Of a stretch of DNA of 28,052 nt, positions 18,850-28,052 are shown piece after piece. Positions within the stretch are counted from its first letter, which is position 1. Each line of letters begins with the position of its first letter. The stretch lies in the NCBI GenBank assembly GCA_034698045.1, contig JAQGAU010000445.1:1-28052 (forward strand). Direction: 5' to 3'. A program made the position numbers and the translations under genes. This DNA is from Paramacrobiotus richtersi (taxonomy: Eukaryota > Tardigrada > Eutardigrada > Parachela > Macrobiotidae). A model generated the notes under the pieces. It was given only the letters and a program-made list of their open reading frames with translations, ran no database searches and was not told the origin of the DNA.

Positions 18850-21070
18850 TTATAATCGCATAAGGTAATCGCAAACAATTTTTGCCGTTTGTCGACTAGC
18901 AGAACGTGATTCGATCATTTATCGCAGATAACGCTGTAATAAAATTCACCTCCGATCCTCTTCAACCGCATTGGGCAGTTCTGAAAGTAAAAAATAAAGT
19001 CAAAACGCACGTTCGGATTGTGAGTATTTAGATTTGTCCTTAGATTTGAAATTTATATGATACATCCGCAATTAATATCGAAGACCCCAGTTTATATTTT
19101 TGTCCACATTTACAGTACATCGGCAACTGGAAGCAACCAACATTAGAAGGTATACATATACAGAATACGACACGCATTCGACTCGATTTTACGTTCTGTA
19201 CCGGTTCGATTTGGAAAGAACTATTTAATCGGAAAAAAGTTTCAACATCGACAACTGCTAACAAATTTGTTCTTTGCAAAGTATCAAATACGAAACTGAC
19301 GTATTAAATCTATTAATGTTTGGAAACGCATCCCGCGATGCTCACATTCAACGACCTAATTTACCTAATTTTCAATCAAAAATGCACAAAAAACCGGACT
19401 AGTGTAGCTTACCATAATTATCGTAAAACCAATAAGACACCGAAATCCATCTTTTGAATCGATAAACATAAGCAGGATAAACTTTGTGCTGAATCCAAAG
19501 CCTCGAAGATCTGTTATCACTGCGTAACGATGGATAAAATTGAATGATCGCACAAGTAAAAAATGGTTAGGCCATTTTGTAACACAGCCATCGTTTATGT
19601 TGATGGTTTATGGGATAACATATCAAGCCAAACTGAAATGCCGAGTGGCGCGCTGAATCTCGTGACTGTCTGCGACGGCGAGCGCACCGATGCGCATGAG
19701 AAATTTGACTGATGAGTGACGAGGAATACCAGCCAGGCTCGGCAACTTTATACAAGATTATCCTCTTACCAACATTACTGGGTATCGACCGGGTGTTTTG
19801 ACATTACACTGCTGTAGATCACTCAGCTGCCGACTGCACTCTACGGTTCTACACAGCCAAGAGAAGTCTGGACAATTTCATCCACCTCATTAGTAAAAAC
19901 ATCAACTTAACTCGATTTGGTGTCCGCTGATATTCAAGATGCGGTACTTCGAGATAAGTGTACATGACTGGCAGACATTTGTTAGTGGATATTGTGAGCT
20001 AATGAGTGAACGATCATAAACTGAACAAACTCACCCGCCAATTGAATCTGAGTACTTAACGGAGATCTTCAAACAGCTGGTCGGCTAAGTGAACCACCCT
20101 GGTCACTGGAAACAAAGCTTTCGAAAAAGTATGTTATAAAGTACATGGGAATACATCGTTTGCGCTACCATGAGCCCTCATCTCCCTATCCATTCATAAG
20201 TCAGTAACCCAAGTGCAGCCTAGAAACATTGCTATGACGCAAGCAATTCTGACCTCAAAGAAATGGTATACAGCGTAACGTTTGGGAACACCGTAACTGA
20301 ACAACAGCGAAGAAAATGTTAATTATACACATTTACTTCTCAAGTAACTCAGCGTTTCATTCAAAATTTTGAGACTCTCTCCATAAATGCGCATGCAGTA
20401 CCTGTGGTGAGCGTTCCGAACGACTGTCAGCTCTGGGCTTCGTTTCAGAAAGTTTAGAACGACTTTCGAATAATTATGTGAACATTTGAGAAATTCGCCT
20501 TGACATTGCAGTTGCCAAGTAACACGGCGACTTGCTCTGTGCAGTGTACAGATGTTTGTATCAATTTGGGATGATACCGTGCTAGCGTGTTTACGTAGAG
20601 TAAAGTCGAACCTGGATGGTTAGGGGCAGTCTCTCCTGTGCGATCTTGAAATCCGCAGAATGTTACTCATGTCGACTAAACAGTGCGGTTTTTTTCTCTA
20701 TGTGGATTTTTACACAGGTGTTCCTAATTTGTGAGTTTTGTTTGGAGTGAGTGGACCGGCATTTTTGTAGTGTGTGCCTGTACCTGAAATGCGCAGTTGG
20801 TCAGCTGCTCTTGGAGACATGTTTTGGGGATCGTTTCTTCTACTTCTTAGACCGAACTGAATCCATCAGCTATACGACGGACCGCAAAATAAAGCATGAC
20901 CTTGGCGTTGACCATATTTCTAATGTTCTTCTGGAAAGAAAGGCATCATGAACAAGAACAGCAACATTAGAAACTTAATTCTCGAATCATAATTATCAAA
21001 ACTTCAAGTATCACAAGGAAAACAAGCATGTAAACACCAGGAGAACTAAATTTCTTATATAAAATAAGAC
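18850..21070. other. Intergenic stretch, degenerate
   Basis: Many short frames, none with a recognisable domain. A short ATG frame at 19712-19798 (MSDEEYQPGSATLYK and on) and a 66-codon frame at 20751-20951 were considered and not called. No transposon catalytic motif is visible. Confidence 0.3.
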
Positions 21071-21075
21071 AAGAT

Positions 21076-22160
21076 CTAGGTGTACTTAGGTGCCGCCGCC
21101 TTATCGTAAGATCCCAGTAGCGGTTGCTGCACATAACCAGGAGGTATCGAGGCATTTCCCGTACGCGGAACGACTCTCCCTCGTTCCATGTTGACTGCAG
21201 CAGCGGCCGCAATCTGTGGACTGATCCCTGAAGCTATGGCCGTAATGACCAGCTCGGCAACGGTGACCAGCAGAACAAACACAAGAGTGCTGGAACAGTG
21301 GCGAAAAGTGGTACTTCGATCTGTGACATAAGTTGATTATAGCTGTTATTTCGCCCTTACTTGGAGACCCCCCTTGGTGAGCGCTCACGTTATGCTTTAC
21401 AATGCTGCGAAAATTCTAATTGGCGAGTTATCCAGATAAGGGCCAGTAGCGTGCGCTTATCCAGTTATGGCACAGATCGAACCACACAGATCGAAGTATA
21501 GCCGTATTTGCTTTGCTTGTCTCTGTTTCCCAGTCGGCCGATAGACCAACTGTTTTCAGAGCCTGATATGCCACTTGCGGATCACTCCACAGAAAGATCA
21601 GGAGAAGTATGTACACCAGTACATATGAACCGTAGATGATACTCAGTATGATGTTGAGGGCAGCGAGTCCGCGGAACGAGTTGGAATTGCTGGTTTTCCG
21701 GCGGGCCTTTTGGGCAAGGGATGTACACAGCTGCCGGTCACCAAGAGGAGGATACCGACTGCCAGTTCCGTCAGGCCGAGAGCCATATGGAGAGAGGAAA
21801 ACATGTACCCTACGGAAAAAATGAATACTTCACGGAAAAAGTCATTCCTGCCACTCCTGCTTTAGGCACAAGCATTTCTGCCACTGCGGTATGCAAGAAC
21901 AGCATATGCGGTTAGCACTGATGCATAAATGCTAACTATCTAGATACATGTAAACTACGGAATAGAGTTAGTAGCGTTTTTGTGTTATTATCACCCTTGA
22001 TACACCATGCCCCCAAATGGTGTAAGGAATACTTACCGAAAAGAAAGCGTCCTAAAGTACCCAAAATCGACATATAGCCAAGGAAACTTCTGTAATTGAA
22101 AGGCCCAACAGTGTACAAGCTCGTTCTCTTAGCACTGGATCTTGATGTTTCATACTGCGG
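21076..22160 (-). CDS. Four-transmembrane protein, multi-exon, one apparent frameshift
   Basis: Inferred coding segments on the minus strand are: 22160-22037 (acceptor TTTACAG; donor GGTAAGTATT); 21809 to about 21483 (acceptor CCGTAG, codon phase matching the previous donor); and about 21289-21076, ending at TAG. Predicted membrane segments in order are FLGYMSILGTLGRFLFGYMF, HMALGLTELAVGILLLVTG, ALNIILSIIYGSYVLVYILL, and LVFVLLVTVAELVITAIASG. These are followed by a hydrophilic tail ending QQPLLGSYDKAAAPKYT. Four helices with a proline/tyrosine-containing cytosolic tail resemble MARVEL/MS4A-like tetraspan proteins, but no signature proves the family. Between helices 2 and 3 (about 21700-21745) the frame must shift by one base. 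The last intron (about 21482-21290) is phase-consistent but not consensus. The initiator exon upstream of 22160 was not found. Confidence 0.62.
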
Positions 22161-22866
22161 CTGTAAAGCTGCTGACTTGTGTGTGATCGTTGTGCAGGCA
22201 TAGGAAATTACGTGCAGTCCAACAGATCAAAACAATTTGACCACTAACGGCGAAGAAGCGGCGTTCACGGAAGACTTTGGTGTAAAAGCTATAGGATGCT
22301 AATCCCAGAAAAAAGAACCTTTATCGTTTTAATTTACGACTATGAGCGTATGCATTATACTGCAGTGTGCAGAATGTACATGTGAGCGATTAGACAGGTG
22401 GTATTGGAGCAGCTTCTTTCATGGCAGTTATCTCGTTTGCTAACTGACCAAACACAGAGGAAAAACAGAGCGGACCTAATGAGTTTATGGCCTATCTTTG
22501 GTCTGAAAACTGGGATTCGCTGAGCCACTCACCGATCGAAAATGGTTATATGGCAGTCTCTGTCCACAACACTCCAAGACTTGGGCGCCTGAATGACAGT
22601 TTTATGACCTGGCGTTGTGAATATTAGCTCTCTCTCAGCTCTTATTGTGACAAAAAGCTATTGTCCTGCTGGTGACCCGGTCAGCTCTGTTGTATTTGAC
22701 CCCTTTCAGTTGTTGGTTTAGCTACTTTGTTGCATTTTTCTCGTTGTACATCTATCCTAACACCCAAAGCATACAGCCCTTAACCTGTCGCAATGAAAAT
22801 TTGGTTCGTTTGGTTTATGTATCGCTTCTTCCCAGAATACATATCGTACCGTTGTCATCCACAGTC
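22161..22866. promoter_or_regulatory. Head-to-head intergenic region between tetraspan and F-box genes
   Basis: The two genes are divergent, so this stretch should contain the 5' exon(s) of the tetraspan gene and the promoter of the F-box gene. No TATA box is clear. The F-box frame stays open upstream of its proposed ATG to 22672, so a spliced 5' extension (acceptor-like CTTCTTCCCAG near 22837) is possible. Confidence 0.35.
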
Positions 22867-25275
22867 ATGTCTTCCGTCAGCCGAAATTTTGTCCGAGAAG
22901 TCAGTAACTGCCGGCAAGCCAACCTGGCCAACACCGTTTTGGTCGATCGCGGAACGGGTGTATGGCATCTGGGATTCATCCAAGATATCAGTGGGTGCAA
23001 AGTTTTCGTCAGTCTGGACTGTTCGACCATTCCGCCGTTCTGGATCCACTGGTGGTGTATTCGGCAATACCGATTAATTGAGACTAGCTCCGACCAGCAT
23101 CCTACGGATGTGCATGTCGCACTTCGAGACAAGGTCGATGGACCATACGTACTGCGCCCCGGAAGGCTTCTGGAACGCTGCAATCCAGGGAATATGTACT
23201 TCTGACATATTTCCATCGATTCCACGGAAGCCGGCGATGTACCAACATGTCACCAGATCGTACATCGCTGGCAAATAGTACAAGAACTGCCAGATAACTC
23301 TGATATAGACACTCGATGGAATTGGTGGTATCGTCCCATTCCTTTAAGCAAGCATGTTGTTCGACTGAAGAAACATAGCGCTGATAAAAGCATCGACGAA
23401 CATCAAGTTATCCAGATTATCGATGTGGCACTCGGTCGAACGGAGAGTTCGTATTTCCCCAACCGGAATGACTACGATCGACTGTTTGTGCGCATTGATG
23501 ACCAAACTGTCACCCTAATAGTTTTGGAGTTTTGTCCATGGTCCCGGAATTTACCGCACCGAGACCGGAAATGCGGGAATTTCCTAGCACCATCTCCCGG
23601 GAAGCTTCTGGCTGGTGCTTTGAAGCAGTATCTCGAGAGGCGGTTCGTATCGGAGGAAACATATCCAGGCAACGATCCTGTTTGTGGAAAGTGCACACAA
23701 GGTAAAAATGATAGAACTAATCGAGAGACGCCTTGAAAACAGATCCGTTACGTAGAACTGCTCAAGATGTGTTATTTTAAAAATTAAAATACTAGGTGTG
23801 AAAATGGCCTAATTGTAGATGCGGAATGTTCCATCATTCAGATGCCAGAGCTTATTTTGTTGCAAATCTTACACAGCTTGGATATCCTGTTTATAACAAC
23901 AGCAAAACGGTATGTGATATCATGATTAGGTACCAACAGTAAAATGTTACTGTGTTTACTCTGCGATACTGGATACATGGCTTTGTATTACAAGAAGTTG
24001 TGGTTATAAAAAATTTTATGCCACACGTTCCCTTCTGCACGGTAGAGCGGGTTAGATTCTTCTTCAGAGTTTGTGGAAAAAACCGACGGAAAATCAGAAG
24101 TGACTAAATCGAATTGTTTTGGTACGCTTACATACACCGGGTGTCACACAGGGTAACGTAGGTTCATTTTACATAGGGTGTGCTCATCTTGGAACGAGGT
24201 ACTGACCAGATACTCCGAACCAAAACGAATCCACATAGACTTCAGCAGCTTCCACCCAGCGCAAACCGCCCGTTCCGACACGTACGGCTATCACGTGGGA
24301 CGCCTGCTCAACCACACCGTAAATTCAAACACGAAAGTACTGATCTTGAGCAACATCAACCACCGCCACGACGGCGATGCAACGGCCATTATGCAGCTGA
24401 TCTCCGACTGGCTCCGAATGAAAGCCATCGTGGTACCCGTCATCATGATCCACAACTGTCAAGTGGACATTGAACTGACCCAGAATCACTCTTTTAACCA
24501 TCATGACACTTGGCGCTTACATTTACTGACGTCGCACTGCCGGGCACTGGTTCTCCTCAACTATACCGTCGCCAATCCTCTGCTCTGCTGCACAATGTAT
24601 TTTCCTGGCATTGACTGGCCACGCCGACCGTGTTATCTACCCCCGGAGAAACCCTCCCCACTTAGCATCACGATTTCCAGATACACCCTGGATTGTGACA
24701 AGACTGGACGAAATGCGGAAATTTCGTGCCAGTTTCTGGCTGCTCTGGAGCATCATTGCCCTTCACTGAACAAAGAGTGGATCAGAGCCGTGCATGCCAA
24801 GTGGGTCGCAACGGTCCATTATGATGGATGGGATGGATTTCGACGGCTGCTGCACATGTAAGCGTTCAGCTCCAAATTTACGGACTCGGTAACAAAATGT
24901 TAAAAAATGCGAGGATTCCGAATCTGAAGTCAGAAAAAATATAGCTTGTATGTGTCAAAAGTTATTGCAAGGGCAGGTGGGTTCTATGCGCCTCTGCCTC
25001 CAATGCGCTTTAGTGTATATTCCAGTAGCATTCGAACATTTGCTAACTTGTATTTGGTTGTATTTGGTTGCTAACTTGTATTTGGTTGTATTTGGTTGTT
25101 TAGGCATCCTCCCAACACTCCACTCCTTTCGGATGGCGCTTGGGAAGAGTTAGATCTGCGAAACTTCGACAGTCTGCCTCTCAGCAAACTTGCGCTGCAG
25201 ATCATTGCCCGTTACTGGCTGCCATTTCGTCCCGATCTTCCCGACGTTAGAGTCTGTTACTATCCAGAAGCATGA
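22867..25275 (+). CDS. F-box protein with Tudor-like N-terminal segment; TGA at codon 113
   Basis: F-box proteins are substrate receptors of SCF ubiquitin ligases, binding SKP1 through the F-box. Predicted exons are 22867-23701, 23819-23909, 24177-24857 and 25104-25275. All borders are GT..AG, phases (1, 2, 2) agree, and two donors are strong (GTATGT, GTAAGC). The total is 1779 nt, 593 codons including stop. Residues 24-61 (VLVDRGTGVWHLGFIQDISG, later FWIH) look like a Tudor/agenet-type barrel segment. Residues 287-325 form an F-box, MPELILLQILHSLDILF, then after intron 2 RVCSSWNEVL, with the LP/E-LL-IL-LD and VC-W-N pattern. The C-terminal half (326-592) is unassigned and ends WEELDLRNF to VCYYPEA. 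The single defect is TGA at 23203-23205, codon 113, inside exon 1, with the frame intact on both sides. The ATG choice is the first in-frame Met before the conserved-looking domain. Confidence 0.72.
23203..23205 (+). other. In-frame TGA inside the F-box gene
   Basis: The codon stands between GNMYF and HISIDST in a frame otherwise open from 22672 to 23736 across this point. A single substitution from TGT, TGC, TGG or CGA would restore the frame. No SECIS-like element with an ATGA..AA..GA core was seen after the final stop, so selenocysteine is unlikely. A recent nonsense mutation, a sequencing error or programmed readthrough remain. Confidence 0.8.
25041..25096. repeat. Perfect tandem duplication, 28-bp unit
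   Basis: Two identical 28-base copies (unit begins TGCTAACTTGTATTTGG) lie within the last intron of the F-box gene, just upstream of its acceptor at 25103. The T/G-rich unit may serve as part of the polypyrimidine tract. Confidence 0.9.
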
Positions 25276-25610
25276 TTCCTGTACCGTGATCCATCGTTCT
25301 GCGGGATACCGAATACCGAACCTGCAGGTGTCACTCATTATAAACATCATAACTGACCTTGGTAGCGGTTCATCTACGTACACGCCATGATATCTGTGCA
25401 GTATCTGTACATTATATAGAAGTATCGCGATAGACTTTTACTCTATCTGGTGCAAATTATCATTGTTCGGCAGCTGCGTAATGCAATAATTATATTCGTG
25501 AATATAATGAGCGGACTTGAACAACAGTGTACGCTTGTTGTTTTTAGGAATTTCGTTGCATGTTTTCGGGCAGAATCTTGGAAGCGGTTTGGGGGTGGTA
25601 CTAATTAGAG
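25276..25610. other. 3' flank of the F-box gene
   Basis: No canonical AATAAA was found in the first few hundred bases after the stop; AATAAT-type variants occur near 25484. No gene recognised. Confidence 0.4.
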
Positions 25611-25613
25611 GAC

Positions 25614-25772
25614 ATGGACAAGGACAAGGTCAAGGCCAGGACACTGGCCAAGGCCAGGACGCCGGACAAGGATAAGGCCAGGCCACTGGTCAAGGACAGG
25701 ACGCCGGCAAAGGATAAGGACAGGACGCCGGTCAAGGATAAGGACAGGACTCCGGTAGTTCTGGCATTTTGA
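25614..25772 (+). repeat. G/A-rich minisatellite, open as a charged repeat peptide
   Basis: About six imperfect units of 18-24 bases (CAAGGACAGGACGCCGG-like) fill 25614-25756. One frame is open from ATG 25614 to TGA 25770-25772 and encodes 52 residues of K/D/R/T/P repeats such as KDRTPAKDKDRTPVKDKD. A second frame encodes GQGQDAGQG-type repeats but is interrupted by three TAA codons exactly where CAA (Gln) would be expected. The minisatellite itself is certain. Whether either frame was ever translated is not known, and no flanking exon was found. Confidence 0.7.
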
Positions 25773-26401
25773 GTTATGTTCAGAGTGCGCGCGCCACGGG
25801 TGAACTATGAACGCTATCGCCAGACTTTATGTTCGGGATAAATTAAAACAACAGTTTCAACACACTGCAGTTGGCGAAGAAAGCAATATTCGGATTATCG
25901 CTTATGGATGTGCTGTATCACACCGGATTACATTAAATACACTACAATCAGTAAAATGAATGGTATACAAACAACAGAAACCGATTTTGCTAGGCTAACT
26001 CCATCATAGTACCGTCCGCTTTTTTGCCAAGGGAATGAATAATAGTATCAAGGTCATGAGCCTAGATATATATGCATACTTAGTAAGGCAGTGTGACCGC
26101 AAGATTAAATTCGCAGGTGATTTCGTCCTCGCTGCCGCATTCATGGCGTTGATAGGAGCACAGTTGACCCATTATCTCTCCTCTAATACAAGCATGAAGG
26201 AGAAAAAATAGGCACCATTTCGAACTGGAGGGATAAATAGACCGTTGAGCTGTCTAATCAGGTTACTCTAGCGTCTGCAGATCAATGTAAATTTATGCAG
26301 GATAAGCTTGCCAAGTTTTTGTTGGTTGGGCGTATGAAAATACAGTTTTTGGCAACTTCATTTTTTCTGGACGCATATTTCTGCTGTTCCAACGTTTTAC
26401 C
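25773..26401. other. Intergenic stretch upstream of the last gene
   Basis: AT-rich, with no gene recognised. It should contain the promoter, and possibly a transposon end if the next gene is an active element. No terminal inverted repeat was identified. Confidence 0.35.
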
Positions 26402-28052
26402 ATGAGTGATATCGAAGAGTATCACGATGCCGAATCGGAACCTGAGGACCCCAATTTGGGCAATACTACCATCTCTTTCGAAGAAGCCGATCTGGAATTG
26501 CCAAACGAGACCCTTGAAGAAAACGGCAATGACAGCGATTCTGACGTTGAGTAGGTTGATTACGTTACTTGTGTGGTGTGTTGCTTACTAATTACTATAT
26601 GCAGCGTGAATAGACGTATAAAAACAAAAAAACTAACAGGATATATTTTAATATTTATTGCTGCTTCAAGTCATTACTAAATCATCAATTAATGCGATGC
26701 TATTTATGAACAAATGCGGCATAACCGTTACTTGGTGCAGTTATTTGATATATCCGTCAAATCTTCAAATTATGTCGTCATAATATGTCCGCGACCTTTG
26801 GTGGGAAGTGAGAGAATAGCACCTTTTTTTAATGCGATTATTTCCTCATGCTAACGGCATTTTCTCCATGATTATGGATAACTAACAAATTAACAGACGT
26901 TTTGCGAATATCACCGATATACCGTAGACGCTCACGTACATCTGTATGTAACTATATACCGAAGAAGTACCGTATATTATTCTAGTATGCTGTAAAATTA
27001 CCAATCACTAAAGATTTTAACTTACGTCCCAGGCTCCCAGCGCGTTTTGACCACCTGTAGAATGTCTTTTATTACAGGGAAGTTTGCTCTTCTGACCGAA
27101 CGGTTTTGGAACAAGATTGTGAAGTGGACGGATATCGGGCTGTCAGTGCTGGTGATCGCCAGCCATGGAAAACCGAAACAGTCGCCGAACTCCTGTTCGA
27201 AACAAAAAACGAATCGGCAAAACTGCTGCAGACTATGCCAAGCCGCGTGCAGAAGAACGCTTGCTTCTTGATTGATCTTTCTGGTTTCAAGTCCGACAGC
27301 GATATTTTGGCTGACAGTAATGGAACTTGGATCTCACTGCGTTCCGGACGTGACGCCCATTATATATACGATGAACGGGCCGAACAGCTCTTCCAATCCG
27401 TAAGCAATGAAAACGTTCTCGGCAAGATCGAATTGCTGCATTACAATAATCACATATTTCCTGCACATGCGCGTTTGTACAGATGTATTATATATAATAT
27501 ATGTATCATTTATGATGCCTCGGTTATAGGTGGAAGGTGATGGAAAAAAATTCACGCGTCGAATCTATAAAAATTCCACTGTTCCGGATTACAAACGGGT
27601 GGTTATCATGTGTAAAGAGCTACGTCGCGCATTTGTGCAGTATTATTTCAAGAGCGGTCCTGAGAAACCTTTCAAAGTAAATCCTCACGGGAACAGTAAA
27701 TCAGCTGTTCCACACGACCGGCTACGAGATTCCACTAGGAAACAAATCCAAGAGCTTGCAGGTCACCTCGCAACCCATAAATCCGAAGTAGTGTACAGTC
27801 CGTTTATTTTTGGTTTTAATTGCAGACCAAGGGAAAAAGCCAAGAGAAATCCACAAACATATTCTCAGCGAAATTGGCGGTCCCGATGTTATCAATTCAA
27901 CGGCTGCACTGCCCTCCATGAAAGCCATACAGTCTGTTAGGGCAATACTGTTACAAAATTGTTACAGCGTATCGGAGAGCCAGGCGAACGTTTCCGTAGC
28001 CGGAAAACCTGTTATATCGGTTCAACTTTTCAAGGTGAATCTTTCTAGCAGC
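26402..28052 (+). CDS. MULE-transposase-related protein, N-terminal part, cut by window end
   Basis: Predicted exons are 26402-26550, 27078-27399, 27530-27761 and 27826 to beyond 28052. Borders are GT..AG and codon phases agree (2, 0, 1), with donor GTAAGC at 27400 and acceptors TTATTACAG, GGTTATAG and AATTGCAG. At least 310 residues are visible. Residues 1-49 are very acidic (SDIEEYHDAESEPED, NDSDSDVE). Residues 90-156 hold MPSRVQKNACFLIDLSGF and the SDILADSNGTW segment. Exon 3 has RRIYKNSTVPDYKRVVI, AFVQYYF and PHGNSK (residues 209-214). Exon 4 reads KKPREIHKHILSEIGG and STAALPSMK. I associate the QYyF...PHGNSK...PREI...GG order with the region N-terminal to MULE-type DDE transposases in invertebrate domesticated or mobile genes. 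The catalytic part would lie beyond the window, so the family is provisional while the exon structure is well supported. Confidence 0.68.
26551..27077 (+). other. First intron of the MULE-related gene
   Basis: 527 bases, donor GTAGGT, acceptor TTATTACAG. If unspliced, the acidic exon 1 frame ends at TAG (26552) after 50 residues, so an alternative reading is a small acidic protein. Phase agreement with exon 2 favours splicing. Confidence 0.55.

Noticed and set aside
23203..23205. Selenocysteine at the in-frame TGA of the F-box gene
   Set aside because: No SECIS-like fold was found downstream of the final stop, and F-box proteins are not known selenoproteins. The idea is kept only as a remote alternative.
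22815..23225. Minus-strand open frame of 136 codons
   Set aside because: It is antisense to exon 1 of the F-box gene, has no recognisable motif and is explained as a shadow.
25614..25772. Variant genetic code with TAA as glutamine, suggested by TAA at Gln positions of the repeat
   Set aside because: The three TAA codons arise from unit duplication in a minisatellite, and the retrotransposon and pseudogenes give no independent support for reassignment.
1..28052. tRNA, rRNA and CRISPR arrays
   Set aside because: Scanned by eye for T-loop consensus, rRNA-like blocks and regularly spaced repeats. None found.

Overview
The window reads as eukaryotic, most likely an invertebrate animal. Genes are split by introns with GT..AG borders and matching codon phases. 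Most of the DNA is intergenic and full of decayed transposons, foldbacks and minisatellites. No ribosome binding sites, operons or prokaryotic gene packing are visible. A multi-exon F-box gene and a transposase-like gene remind me of expanded gene families in tardigrades, but that is memory of sequence style and was not tested; the phylum is unproven.

Layout. 1-6480: no convincing gene. It holds a roughly 620 bp decayed palindrome (745-1370), a foldback element packed with GGTTCC/GGAACC words (2060-2377), a decayed two-copy tandem repeat (2950-3160) and several small hairpins. 6504-9745: a dead non-LTR retrotransposon (LINE, CR1/L2/Jockey-like) on the plus strand, with endonuclease tail, reverse transcriptase and an ATT-rich 3' tail. 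9746-13200: relic DNA with a 36 bp block shared with position 130, a TATA/kappaB-like promoter cluster near 12.6 kb and strong hairpins. 13426-13820: a linker histone H1 pseudogene. 13.9-20.9 kb: mostly unassigned, with candidate exons on the minus strand (14.8-15.4 kb and 18.5-18.7 kb) and a 59 bp-arm inverted repeat next to a TATA box at 17.1-17.3 kb.

The gene-bearing part is 21.0-28.05 kb. A four-transmembrane protein gene lies on the minus strand (21076-22160, 5' end not found, one apparent frameshift). It is arranged head-to-head with a four-exon F-box gene on the plus strand (22867-25275, about 592 codons), whose frame is broken by a single TGA at codon 113. A short minisatellite that is open as a charged repeat peptide follows (25614-25772). 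The window ends inside a multi-exon plus-strand gene (26402 to beyond 28052) with an acidic N-terminus and a PHGNSK-containing domain that I associate with MULE-transposase-derived proteins.

The intact-looking genes show no shared pathway. The main points of interest are the nearly intact F-box gene with one nonsense codon, the long palindrome, the promoter-adjacent inverted repeat and the histone H1 relic.
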